This document shows, piece after piece, positions 17,723 through 27,181 of a stretch of DNA of 64,000 nt; position 1 is the stretch's first letter; the number at the start of each line of letters is the position of its first letter. This DNA is from Bacteroidales bacterium (GTDB lineage Bacteria > Bacteroidota > Bacteroidia > Bacteroidales > UBA10428). The position numbers were made by a program, and so were the translations under genes. The DNA lies in NCBI GenBank assembly GCA_016929525.1, contig JAFGIP010000041.1:1-64000 (forward strand). The letters are read 5' to 3'. A model generated the notes under the pieces. The model saw nothing but the letters and a program-made list of their open reading frames with translations. It was not told the DNA's origin and did no database searches.

Positions 17723-19813
17723 TTATTTCACAACCTCAACCGCACCAAAAACAATAGGGCTTGCATAAGAATAATCAACATTTGCATGCCATGCAATTTT
17801 CACATCCCTTCGTTTTACATCATTATCATTCACCTGCACATCGAAGCCCATGAACCTGCAATTATCACAGAATCCTCCTATTGATTTCCACGGGAAAGCA
17901 AATTCCATTACATATCCTTTGTCTGTATTTTTCCAGGCCGACTGAATTCCTTCACCGGCGACTCCTCTTTCTGTCGTTATTTTATCAGTATTCCAGACAT
18001 GCCGGAACATAAACTGACCTTCATTATAGTACTCGGGTTTCTCATTTTGCGGATCGATATATATTTCAACTCCATCGTTATGATATGATCCGGCTCTTTC
18101 ATTCTTCAATAAAATATCATCGGTAACTTCTACAAGAACAAACAGATTATCGGCATTATAAATTATTCTGTAATTTGCCGAGATATCTTCTTTTGAGGTC
18201 TCTTCACCATAAATGGTATTGGTCACAGGGATGACGTCGTATGCTTCCCATACCTTATCTATCTTTCCGTCAATTTTTGGGGCTGTAATAGTTCGCTTAA
18301 GTTGTGGACCTTTAAACTCACTTATCGTGATAATGATCTCATCGCTTTTTGTACTGCCAAGCTCATTATATACTTCACACTGATAAACCTGTTTTGTTTT
18401 CTCTTCTGATTCTGCAATAACCCTTATTTCCGGTCCTGTAATTTCCTCTTGTATATCCCCGTTCAGGTACCATCTGTAATGCAAAGGATTTCCTGTGGTT
18501 CTGACACTGATCTGAACAGCATCACCAACAGAAAGCACTGCACTCTTCGATTGTTTTATTATTTGCGGAGCAGATATTTTCAAACCAGCTAAATAAGATT
18601 CAGCATTCAGAGGTATAAGTGAATTGACCATTTCCGGCAGGAACTCACAATAATTCGTATTCGTAAGACATGCTTGTTCAAACATCCATTTGCGGGCCAT
18701 TTCCGGTGACGGTTTATCTGCTTTACCATTCCAGTAATCCAATATTGACTGAAATCCGTCGGTACGGGTAACAACCCATGGCTGCGTGCTTCGCTCAAAC
18801 TTTTTGTGTGTCCACCAGGACCAACCCACATTTTGTTCCTGACACATTTGAGTAGCTTGCAGATTAATATTATATGGCGAACGTTGCTCTCCGGTTTCAC
18901 CATGCCAAAGCGGAACATTGTATTCCTCCCTGAGCTTATTCCAACGTTCTAAGCCTTCAACATTATGAGTAGGCGGATATGAGTGAAAAGCAAGTACCAG
19001 GTGTTCATCCCAGTCAAGAGGAATAAGCCATTTGTAGTTCTGTGCCCAGTCGTCACCTTCTATAAAAATTATACCTTCCATATCTACTGTTCTTATTGTA
19101 TCAGTAAGAATGATGTAAAGCTTTCTCAGCAGTGTGTTATCGATATGTTCATATCTCTCCAGTAATGGTTCATTTAGTAAATCATATCCGGTTATACATT
19201 CTTCATCTTTATAGCGATAGGCGATTTTATACCACAGATCGATTGTCATGGGCCAATATTTTTCCGGTTCAGTCCAAAGACGTGCTTCACCATCACTATC
19301 GGCAATATTTTCAGCATTCTGGGCACCCGGTGCACCATGAAGATCCCATATAACACCGATGCGATAATCAGAACACCATGTCACCACAGAATCTAGAAAT
19401 CTAAACCCTTCATCTGAATAGTTATAGGGAGGTTCACCTGGTTGTCCTTCTCTGGGCTGGAGCTGTGAAGCCAGTAAGGGTATCCGCAATGTATTAATTC
19501 CCCACATCTTCATAGCTTCAATATCTGCCCTGGTAACAAAATTATCATGATATAATTTCCAGAATTCCAAGGCAGCTTCCCCTCCGATAAGATCAACAAT
19601 TGCTTTTTCAAATTGCCACGGCCGGTCGAGTTTTCTGATTCCCCACATATATCCCTCAGGCAATAACCAGCCACCAATCCCAAACCCGGTAAGTATTACG
19701 ATTTCGCCGGTTTCTTTGTCCACTATATTGGTACCATCGGTTGTATAATAAGCATAAGATTTTGAAAACTGAATGGTAAATACACACAGAATTATAAGAA
19801 CTAGATTTTTCAT
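17723..19813 (-). CDS. secreted GH5 glycoside hydrolase with Ig-like and CBM9-like domains
   Basis: The 696-residue protein has a signal peptide (to about residue 21). A TIM-barrel family 5 catalytic domain follows (about 25-375), with the acid/base E215 in LLNEPL and the nucleophile E306 in WHGETGEQ; DLHGAPGAQN is another GH5 landmark. Residues about 410-500 resemble an immunoglobulin-like domain (HYRWYLNGD, YQCEVYNELG). The last ~190 residues resemble a family 9 carbohydrate-binding/DOMON-like domain (APKIDGKIDKVWE, NDGVEIYIDP). It should hydrolyse a beta-glucan or beta-mannan outside the cell. No T9SS tail is visible, so it may be periplasmic or exported otherwise. Confidence 0.9.
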   Translation of the reverse strand: MKNLVLIILCVFTIQFSKSYAYYTTDGTNIVDKETGEIVILTGFGIGGWLLPEGYMWGIRKLDRPWQFEKAIVDLIGGEAALEFWKLYHDNFVTRADIEAMKMWGINTLRIPLLASQLQPREGQPGEPPYNYSDEGFRFLDSVVTWCSDYRIGVIWDLHGAPGAQNAENIADSDGEARLWTEPEKYWPMTIDLWYKIAYRYKDEECITGYDLLNEPLLERYEHIDNTLLRKLYIILTDTIRTVDMEGIIFIEGDDWAQNYKWLIPLDWDEHLVLAFHSYPPTHNVEGLERWNKLREEYNVPLWHGETGEQRSPYNINLQATQMCQEQNVGWSWWTHKKFERSTQPWVVTRTDGFQSILDYWNGKADKPSPEMARKWMFEQACLTNTNYCEFLPEMVNSLIPLNAESYLAGLKISAPQIIKQSKSAVLSVGDAVQISVRTTGNPLHYRWYLNGDIQEEITGPEIRVIAESEEKTKQVYQCEVYNELGSTKSDEIIITISEFKGPQLKRTITAPKIDGKIDKVWEAYDVIPVTNTIYGEETSKEDISANYRIIYNADNLFVLVEVTDDILLKNERAGSYHNDGVEIYIDPQNEKPEYYNEGQFMFRHVWNTDKITTERGVAGEGIQSAWKNTDKGYVMEFAFPWKSIGGFCDNCRFMGFDVQVNDNDVKRRDVKIAWHANVDYSYASPIVFGAVEVVK

Positions 19814-20062
19814 ATTTCTTTCTCATTAAAATAATCATCACTTTGAAAAATATAAAAAATAAAGTCAATCTCCCTGTAAATGCAGGTATTGACGTAGATT
19901 TGATGTATAAATGTTGATTCAGGTAAGTATTTTCACATCAGACATTTATAAAGTAGTTAATTAAAGATACCTCCTATAAATTTCAATCATAATCTGAATA
20001 TTTTTTAATGTATCTTCAGCCAGATATTTAAAACCAACTTCTAATTACACGAATATCTTTTA

Positions 20063-21001
20063 ATGAAAAAACTGCTGTACTATTTCAAAGAATTTCATAA
20101 AGGTTATTTATCATTCAAAATGTATATAATATGTTTGCTGTTTATTGCCGCTCTTATAACAGTGAACTATATCTTCGATATAGAAGACGGATATATCGAT
20201 GAATACCGTGGTAGAATACTAAGATATTTCCTTTTGGGCGGCTATCATGCTTTTGGATATCTTTCTGTACTTTTCATCGTGCTTGTTTCACAAGGGAAAT
20301 CAGTTAAACTCTCTTCAGAATTCTGGATTAAAATTGTTCTTGGCTTTCTAATTGTCGGGACAGACAGGGGATTATATGGTTATCATGATATTATAAAATC
20401 GCTAACACCATATCCTGCCTACAGGTTCACAGATAAAACTGTTTTTTATTCAATGTCTTTTTTTACTATCCTTATACCACTCTCGCTAATTTTGTGGGCA
20501 TATGATAAAAACAGGAATGAAGGACTGTACGGTCTTAAATTTACCAGCGTTGATTTCAGACCATACTTTATTCTACTGCTTATAATGATCCCATTGGTAT
20601 TTGCTGCATCGTTCGGAGAAGGTTTTATTGATTATTATCCAACTTATAAAAGAGCTGGGGGAGCAATATTCGCAACGTATTACGGAATAAATGAATGGAT
20701 ATGTAAGATAATATATGAAACTTCTTATATATCAAGTTTTATATATACAGAACTATTTTTCAGAGGTTTCCTCGTTATTGGTTTAACGCGGATTCTCGGC
20801 AAGAATGCTATTCTGCCTATGGCAGCGACATATGCTGTTGTGCATTTTGGCAAACCGCCTCTCGAAGCTGTCAGTTCGGTATTTGGAGGATATCTTCTCG
20901 GTATCATAGCCTTTTACAGCCGAAATATCTGGGGTGGAGTATTTGTACACAGCGGCATTGCATTATGCATGGAAATTTTTGCTTTTATACGAACAAGTTA
21001 A
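20063..21001 (+). CDS. CPBP-like integral membrane protein with degenerate protease motifs
   Basis: The 312-residue protein has about eight membrane helices, and its C-terminal third resembles the CPBP (Abi, CAAX-type) intramembrane protease family. The core motif EExxxR reads TELFFR (T229, E230, R234), so the first glutamate is missing. A histidine follows in ATYAVVHFG (H261) and another in VFVHSGIA (H296), but the usual Asn four residues later is Ala. It may be an inactive or unusual member. It is convergent with the large sensor gene and preceded by about 250 bp of AT-rich spacer. Confidence 0.75.
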   Translation: MKKLLYYFKEFHKGYLSFKMYIICLLFIAALITVNYIFDIEDGYIDEYRGRILRYFLLGGYHAFGYLSVLFIVLVSQGKSVKLSSEFWIKIVLGFLIVGTDRGLYGYHDIIKSLTPYPAYRFTDKTVFYSMSFFTILIPLSLILWAYDKNRNEGLYGLKFTSVDFRPYFILLLIMIPLVFAASFGEGFIDYYPTYKRAGGAIFATYYGINEWICKIIYETSYISSFIYTELFFRGFLVIGLTRILGKNAILPMAATYAVVHFGKPPLEAVSSVFGGYLLGIIAFYSRNIWGGVFVHSGIALCMEIFAFIRTS

Positions 21002-21054
21002 GTGTAAATATTATTATTTAATTTAAACCACTTTAATTTTAAATTATTCAGGAC

Positions 21055-24000
21055 TTATTTTCTTTTCAGCTTTTTCTTTAACGCTTCCAACTCTTTTTCT
21101 TTCTCTTTAAGTGTACCGTGTAATTCTTGTTCTCTTCTTGCAGATTCTTCTTGCGTAGCATGCATTTCTTCAATATTCTGTCTCATTTCTTCTTCCTGCG
21201 CTTTAAGCTCTTCAGCCTGCATTTGATTTTGTTCCAGCATCTCCTGCATGCGTTCACTTGCCTGGGCAATTGCAAATACCGAAGCCAGGTTTTCCGCTAA
21301 CTTTTCAATGAGGATAACCTTATATTCCGGTAACTTTTCCATTGATGCTAATTCAATGACTCCAAGAGCTTCATTATCCTGTACAATTGGAACCAGAACA
21401 AGGTTCTTTAAGGGAGTTTCGCCAAGACCCGACTTAAGTTTGATATAACTTTCAGGAAGATTGTCAAGCTGGATAGTCTTTTTTTCCGTAAAACAGGTAC
21501 CAATATATCCTTCACCGGCATCGAAAGATTTATCTTTTTCTTCCATTGAATCGAAACAAAACTGGGCACTTAGATTTAGAATAGTCTTCTCATCATCTAT
21601 TTTATTAGCAATGAACAAAGCACCGGCGCTGGCTTCGACAAAAGGTACCAACTCAGTTACTATTTCGCTTCCCAGTGTTGCCAGGTTTTTTCTGCTTTTT
21701 GAAATTATCTCTCCAAATTTTGCAAGACCTTTATTTTGAAAGCGCATTTCTTTTTCACGCTCATCACGCTCGGCAATTTCTTTTTTCTGATTCTCAAGTT
21801 CACGTACATTTTTTTGTATCTCTTTTTGTCCCTCATTAATTTTTTCCTGTAATATTTCTTTATCTCTTTTATTTTGTTCAGTACGCGCACGAACATACCT
21901 TCCTATCAGGTAAATAATGGTCAAAGTAAGAATGGTAAGGAACCACCATGTCTTATACCAGGGTGGGTATACCCTGATTTTAATGCTGCATCCCGCTGTA
22001 TTCCAGACTCCATCGTTGTTAGAACCCTGCACTTTGAAAACATATTTACCGGCATTCAGATTTGTATACATTGCAAAACGCTGCGTACCGGCTTCAATCC
22101 AGTCTTTATCAAAACCTTCCATCATATACCTGTAATGATTCCTGTCAGTAGCAGTGTAATTTAATGCTGCAAATTCAATGGAGAACACATTCTGTTTGTG
22201 TGTAAGTGATATTTTCCTGGTTGAATTAATATGTTTTTTAAGCGGAGAGTTCTTTGCTCCGATTATCTGTGATTTATTGAAGAGTTTAAAATCGGTAAAT
22301 ACAATAGGCGGTATTACCGGATTATCTTTGACACTGTCCGGATGAAATATGCTAATTCCATCAATTCCGCCAAAAATAAATTTTCCGTTATCTAATTTTT
22401 TTTGTGCATCGTATTTGAACTCATTTCCTGCAAGTCCGTCGTTCTTATCATAGTTTTTAAAATCAAGAATGTCTTCCTGCAGAAATTTCCTTGTATCAAG
22501 TTTACACATTCCTTTGGTTGTACTTATCCAAAGGTTTTCATCATCATCCATCAGAAATCCCATAACAGCATCCGCAGGGAGACCCTCACGTGATGTAAAA
22601 TGTTTAAACTTATTTGTTTCCCTGTCAAGGATATCAATTCCTCCTCCATTTGTACCGATAAACACATGACTCAGGGTAAACTCAACACATTTTACATCAT
22701 TACCTGATATTGTATTCTCATTATTCGGATCATTCACCAGATTCACCACCACGTCTTCTTTTTCATCGAATATATATATACCTCCTCCTTCTGTTCCAAA
22801 CCACAGATCCCCGTTCATGTCTTCATTTATATACATAACATTACCAAAACCAACCCTAAGTGATTGAGATGACTGGGCACCATAAAGTGTAAATGTTTGC
22901 GTATATGGGTCATAAAGATCAAGACCATTTTCAAGTAAACCCAGCCAGATGCGATCTTTGCTATCGCGAAAAATACTCCAGACATGTGGTGCATGCAAAC
23001 TGTCAGAGGTAATACTCCCACGACGGAACTGAGTAGAGATTTCTGTTTCAGGATTAAAACTCATCAGTCCGGCAGCAAAGGTTCCCAAAAGAATATTACC
23101 CATCGGATCTTCACCAATAGAAACAATGACATTACTTTGTAATGAATTCGGATCGTCACGATCATATCGGTAATGTTTAAATTCCCTGGTATCGGGATCA
23201 AACAAATTTAAACCGCTACCATCATTGCCAATCCAAATCCTTCCTTTGGAATCCTGGAATACTGAAAGAACCGGATTCGAAGCTATGGAATTCGGGTTAT
23301 CCGGATTATGTACATAAGGTGTAAATTTATATTTATATTTATTCCAGATGTTTACACCACCACCATAAGTTCCTACCCATATTATTCCATCATCATCCTG
23401 AAATAAATTATAAATACCATTTACATTTAAACTACCCTTAATTTTAAGATTTTGCTGATAACCACTGAACTCTTCGGTTATCGGATTAAAAACAATTATT
23501 CCACCCCCGTCGCTTCCGATCCACCATTCGTCTTTACTTAAAAATATCACACCCCCGCCGGTATTATTAGATAGTATATCTGAATTATCTGTTCTGTAAC
23601 TGACACCATCAAATGTCATGGGATTAACAATTGTAAGACCGTGATCATTTCCACCGATCACCAGATTACCGTTATTGTCCTCATTTATTCTTTTCAGGAA
23701 ATAATTGCCAAACTGTGGTTTACCGTCATTAATGAAAATTCTCTGCAATTTTTTCTTATCCGGTAAGTATTCAAAAATAAAGTCATGCCTCGGCGAAACA
23801 AAGTATCTGCCCTGTGATGTTTTTATCACCGAGAATGCTTCTGTATAAGGCCGCAGGATTTCCATATCCGCAAACCTGTGGTTCTCCCATTCATCTTCAT
23901 CAGGATAATAGATTGAGACACCCTGATCATTTGTATACCAAATGGTTCTGTCATCATTAAATCGAAAAATACCATATCCTCTGCCTCTCATATAACCTGC

Positions 24001-24366
24001 GTTTCCGCTATCAACCGCATGAATTCTAATCACTTTATCCTGATCGAATACCAACTTATTTAATCCAGTCTGTGTAAGTGACAGTATATTACCTTCAAAA
24101 TCTTCATTAACGGCAAATATTGTACTGTTGTCAAGAGACAGAGTATCATATTTATCGTGCCTGTAGATTTTAAAAGAATACCCATCGTACATATTCAGTC
24201 CATCACGTGTACCAAACCACATTAAACCACGGTTGTCCTTAAAAATACTTTCTACAACACTTTGAGACAGACCATCTTCTACGGTGAGGTAATCAAATTT
24301 TACATCCTGTGCAATCAGGCACCAAAAAACGATGTTAACAAATAAGGTGACAATTAATTTCTTCAT
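21055..24366 (-). CDS. propeller/Y_Y_Y sensor with GAF domain and coiled coils, no kinase
   Basis: The 1103-residue protein starts with a signal peptide. Two-component regulator propeller repeats (about 25-680) follow, recognisable by recurring patterns such as GLMWFGTRDGLNMYD, GIIWVGTYGGGVNIWN, GRIWIGNDGSGLNLFD and NLWISTTKGMCKLD. A Y_Y_Y domain (about 690-785) precedes one membrane helix (WWFLTILTLTIIYLIG). The cytoplasmic part holds a charged coiled coil, a GAF-like domain with GEGYIGTCF and VLVPIVQDNEALGVIEL, and a terminal coiled coil rich in Glu/Gln/Lys. In typical relatives a histidine kinase, GGDEF, or HTH output follows; here the protein ends. Output must be through partner proteins, or this is a signalling scaffold. 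Confidence 0.87.
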   Translation of the reverse strand: MKKLIVTLFVNIVFWCLIAQDVKFDYLTVEDGLSQSVVESIFKDNRGLMWFGTRDGLNMYDGYSFKIYRHDKYDTLSLDNSTIFAVNEDFEGNILSLTQTGLNKLVFDQDKVIRIHAVDSGNAGYMRGRGYGIFRFNDDRTIWYTNDQGVSIYYPDEDEWENHRFADMEILRPYTEAFSVIKTSQGRYFVSPRHDFIFEYLPDKKKLQRIFINDGKPQFGNYFLKRINEDNNGNLVIGGNDHGLTIVNPMTFDGVSYRTDNSDILSNNTGGGVIFLSKDEWWIGSDGGGIIVFNPITEEFSGYQQNLKIKGSLNVNGIYNLFQDDDGIIWVGTYGGGVNIWNKYKYKFTPYVHNPDNPNSIASNPVLSVFQDSKGRIWIGNDGSGLNLFDPDTREFKHYRYDRDDPNSLQSNVIVSIGEDPMGNILLGTFAAGLMSFNPETEISTQFRRGSITSDSLHAPHVWSIFRDSKDRIWLGLLENGLDLYDPYTQTFTLYGAQSSQSLRVGFGNVMYINEDMNGDLWFGTEGGGIYIFDEKEDVVVNLVNDPNNENTISGNDVKCVEFTLSHVFIGTNGGGIDILDRETNKFKHFTSREGLPADAVMGFLMDDDENLWISTTKGMCKLDTRKFLQEDILDFKNYDKNDGLAGNEFKYDAQKKLDNGKFIFGGIDGISIFHPDSVKDNPVIPPIVFTDFKLFNKSQIIGAKNSPLKKHINSTRKISLTHKQNVFSIEFAALNYTATDRNHYRYMMEGFDKDWIEAGTQRFAMYTNLNAGKYVFKVQGSNNDGVWNTAGCSIKIRVYPPWYKTWWFLTILTLTIIYLIGRYVRARTEQNKRDKEILQEKINEGQKEIQKNVRELENQKKEIAERDEREKEMRFQNKGLAKFGEIISKSRKNLATLGSEIVTELVPFVEASAGALFIANKIDDEKTILNLSAQFCFDSMEEKDKSFDAGEGYIGTCFTEKKTIQLDNLPESYIKLKSGLGETPLKNLVLVPIVQDNEALGVIELASMEKLPEYKVILIEKLAENLASVFAIAQASERMQEMLEQNQMQAEELKAQEEEMRQNIEEMHATQEESARREQELHGTLKEKEKELEALKKKLKRK

Positions 24367-24677
24367 ATCGGCTCAGTAAAAGATATATGAATTTACTAAT
24401 TTCTGATGTAAAGTCAACTTTAATTATTATATCCACACATACAGTGGTGTTAATCAGTTCTTTAAAAATATAGAAAAGATTTTTATTGTAGGTATTTAAT
24501 TGTAACAGTTACTAACAATCCGTTGACTATTAAATTCATTCATTAGTTAACCCAAGTTCTCTTATATTTTCCATCTAAGTGCTAAACTGTTTTTATTAGA
24601 ATATTTATTCTATGATAAAAATAAGGCACGGATTGAATAAAACAATCCATGCCTTTTATCACGATTAGCTTTGTATA
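24367..24677. other. intergenic spacer with a terminator
   Basis: The 311 bases between the sensor and MuiA-family genes (both minus strand) hold the terminator at 24623-24655 and, presumably, the sensor promoter. No reading frame is visible. Confidence 0.55.
24623..24655 (-). terminator. strong hairpin terminator after the MuiA-family gene
   Basis: Arms AAGGCACGGATTG (24623-24635) and CAATCCATGCCTT (24643-24655) pair over 13 positions with a single non-Watson-Crick pair and a 7-nt AT loop. Read on the minus strand it is followed by TATTTTT, giving a classical Rho-independent terminator 22 bases after the stop codon of the MuiA-family gene. A short T-run on the other strand could make it bidirectional. 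Confidence 0.8.
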
Positions 24678-26570
24678 CTATTCAATAATCAGATTTCTAT
24701 ACTTAGGATATTTTACTGAATATCTAAGTTCTAATTCCTTATCTTCACCCGGTTTTAGGTCAAATTCCCATTTTATTTCTCCGGTTTGAACATTATGTTT
24801 TGCTCCCGTAATCTTTTGAACATCCACCTCAATTTCTTCAAGTGTAGATACCGGTACCTGATCAAGAAGAACCATGTTTATCTTCTCATTCTTACTGTTT
24901 TTAACAGTTATCATCCAGGCACGCGTATCCTCTTTTTTGGTGCCGATGAATTGCTTTGAAGTATATTCTTTAATTTTTTCCCGGGATACACTTACATTTT
25001 TATCTCTTCCCAATGAAATATTCAGAGTATCAGATGCATATCTGATATCCAGCAGTGTTTTACCGATATATGTATCCTCGAAAAAGATATTTGCTTCACC
25101 TTCCAGCAGGTTATACTTTTCCCAATCCAATATTTTAGCAATAAGGAATGCATCCTTATCGATCTTTGGAACGCTGTAATACTGATAAAATGCCGGAAGG
25201 TTATAAACAGCCATGTCTACCGAATAACTCTTATTATCCGACTTTATGGTATAAGGTGTCTCAATCTCAAAATTAACTGTTGTTTGTTTTGAAACCTGCA
25301 TAGTAGGTATTGCGAGGCTGCTATTCCCTCTTATTCTTGGTTCTTCGCTTTTTTCAATATCCAATCCTGCTGTTCTTCCCGAATATGCGCCAGTATGATC
25401 TGCTTTCTTCACTGTTCCATAACCCATAACAACAACCTCATCCAGTTCCATTTTATCCATATTTAAATATACAGTTATACGACTATTAGAAATGGGCTGA
25501 GTTTGTTGTACATAACCCACATATGAAAATGTGAGGTTTGTCGCGTTATTAGGCACTGTAATAGAAAAATTGCCATCCAGATCAGTAATTGTGCCGATCG
25601 TAGTTCCCTGTACCATAACATTTACACCCGGCAACGGTTCACCACTGCTACCATCAATTACTTTACCACTGACTGTTCCTGTTGATTTATCATAAACTGG
25701 AGGTAATGTATTATAATTTAAATAATAGGTTTTAAGCTCCGGTGCTACTCCTGAAACATTTGGATCGGAAGAAGAAAAGCCGAGTTTAACATTATTCCAG
25801 TCGACTTTTGTATCCTGTCGCACGTTAGCTTTATAAATAAGCTCAACAGGCTCATTGATGTTCTTAGCCCTGATATCATATGAAGGAAACCAACCGGCAT
25901 TTGATACTAAATAAGATAATTCGAAGGAAACTCGTGAACTTTTTTTAGTATCTACCTTAACCAGTATTTCTCCGGTAGGATATTCTTTTTTACTAGTTAA
26001 AGTATTGATCTGATTCTGAATATCAGCTCTTTGTTTATTCAACTCATAAATGGCTTTATTTCTGTCTATCTCTTTTAATTTCAATGCGGTCAGCCTTGAA
26101 CTGTAAAACTCTGCTGCATCCTTCAGATTTGATACACTTATTTCCTGGTTTTTACCTCCTATGTCCCTGTTCTCCTGTAAGAATGCCAGTTCTTCTTTCA
26201 GTATTGACAGGTGTGTATTTTCCAGTTTGATTTTATCATCGATATCCTGAAGTCTTGTTTCTAGGTCGATAAGTTTCTGAGGTTTTTCTAGTTTGTCCAG
26301 GTAATTCTGCTGATGATTGACCGAAAGTACCATTAACTGCCCTTCGGCTTTAACCTGGATACTTTTAGCATCGATAAACGGCGACAAACTGACAAACTTT
26401 AAAATTGTCTTACCCTCTGCCAGGTCGATAGATTTTTTTCGCGTAATTTGAGCCCCTTTGATGTAGACAGTAACATTATTTACATCAGTTTTAATTTCCT
26501 TTTCTGCTATTTCTTGTGAGAAAGAATTAGCAAAAATTAAGCTTAGAATAAAAATGTTAATTGATTTCAT
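24678..26570 (-). CDS. MuiA-family (DUF4139) protein with SusC-type regulatory domain insertion
   Basis: The 630-residue protein has a signal peptide ending SFSQE. The N-terminal DUF4140-like half (VTVYIKGAQITRKKSIDL, then a coiled coil at about 100-190) and the DUF4139-like portion (SYLVSNAGWFPSYDIRA, then from about 425 to the end) identify the mucoidy inhibitor A family of exported proteins of unclear function. Between them, at about 292-424, lies a carboxypeptidase-D regulatory-like domain (GKVIDGSSGEPLPGVNVMV, TDLDGNFSITVP). This is followed by LDEVVVMGYGTVKKADHTGA, the hallmark junction at the N-terminus of SusC-type TonB receptors. The insertion is in frame and both flanks continue the family. 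Confidence 0.85.
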   Translation of the reverse strand: MKSINIFILSLIFANSFSQEIAEKEIKTDVNNVTVYIKGAQITRKKSIDLAEGKTILKFVSLSPFIDAKSIQVKAEGQLMVLSVNHQQNYLDKLEKPQKLIDLETRLQDIDDKIKLENTHLSILKEELAFLQENRDIGGKNQEISVSNLKDAAEFYSSRLTALKLKEIDRNKAIYELNKQRADIQNQINTLTSKKEYPTGEILVKVDTKKSSRVSFELSYLVSNAGWFPSYDIRAKNINEPVELIYKANVRQDTKVDWNNVKLGFSSSDPNVSGVAPELKTYYLNYNTLPPVYDKSTGTVSGKVIDGSSGEPLPGVNVMVQGTTIGTITDLDGNFSITVPNNATNLTFSYVGYVQQTQPISNSRITVYLNMDKMELDEVVVMGYGTVKKADHTGAYSGRTAGLDIEKSEEPRIRGNSSLAIPTMQVSKQTTVNFEIETPYTIKSDNKSYSVDMAVYNLPAFYQYYSVPKIDKDAFLIAKILDWEKYNLLEGEANIFFEDTYIGKTLLDIRYASDTLNISLGRDKNVSVSREKIKEYTSKQFIGTKKEDTRAWMITVKNSKNEKINMVLLDQVPVSTLEEIEVDVQKITGAKHNVQTGEIKWEFDLKPGEDKELELRYSVKYPKYRNLIIE

Positions 26571-26668
26571 AATTTTTTTTCTGGAGGGTGCAGATATGCA
26601 TTTATTTCCATAAATGGAACGGAGAAAATTTCAAGCTGACTATTTATTACTGATTGCAAAGGCAACCA

Positions 26669-27145
26669 CTATGAATTCATCAACTCTTCTATCTCGCTCA
26701 GATGGAGTTTCAGATGACGCAGGTAATCTATAATACCTTCTTTCAATGTAATAAGTCTGTCCTCGCTGTATTTCCACTTATTACTCAGTTTTGATTCATC
26801 AATATTTCTGAAAACGTGTGCTATATGAATATTTGAATATTTCCACAGCTGCAATAATACATGCCAGTCTTCATCCTGATAATTCTGTATCGCTATCCAT
26901 CTGTCGTTATTACCATCTATAGCATAATTTGGAAAATCGAGAGGGCTTTTTTGGTATTGCAAATGCACTGCACGATGTGTATTGTTTGATGCAGAATCGC
27001 ACATATGACCTACAATCTGTTTTACTGTACGATTTTGACTGTTTCTTTTTTTGGATATTTTATCTTCCGATAATGCAAGCAATCGGGGTTCCCAAACCTC
27101 AATTACTGAAAGGATGCCATTAATTACAAAATCTATTTCAGTCAT
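26669..27145 (-). CDS. DinB-like four-helix protein
   Basis: The 158-residue cytoplasmic protein resembles the DinB/YfiT superfamily: a helical bundle with a first metal-site histidine in VKQIVGHMCDSASNN and later histidines in SNIHIAHVF and LRHLKLHLSE. These would give the three-His site used for metal-dependent thiol transfer reactions in this superfamily. The substrate is unknown. It is a short gene 36 bases upstream of the start region of the lyase-fold gene's 3' end, on the same strand as both neighbours, and could be co-transcribed with the large secreted protein upstream. Confidence 0.75.
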   Translation of the reverse strand: MTEIDFVINGILSVIEVWEPRLLALSEDKISKKRNSQNRTVKQIVGHMCDSASNNTHRAVHLQYQKSPLDFPNYAIDGNNDRWIAIQNYQDEDWHVLLQLWKYSNIHIAHVFRNIDESKLSNKWKYSEDRLITLKEGIIDYLRHLKLHLSEIEELMNS

Positions 27146-27181
27146 AATCCTGTTATTTAAAGTTTGACAGACAGTTCAAAT

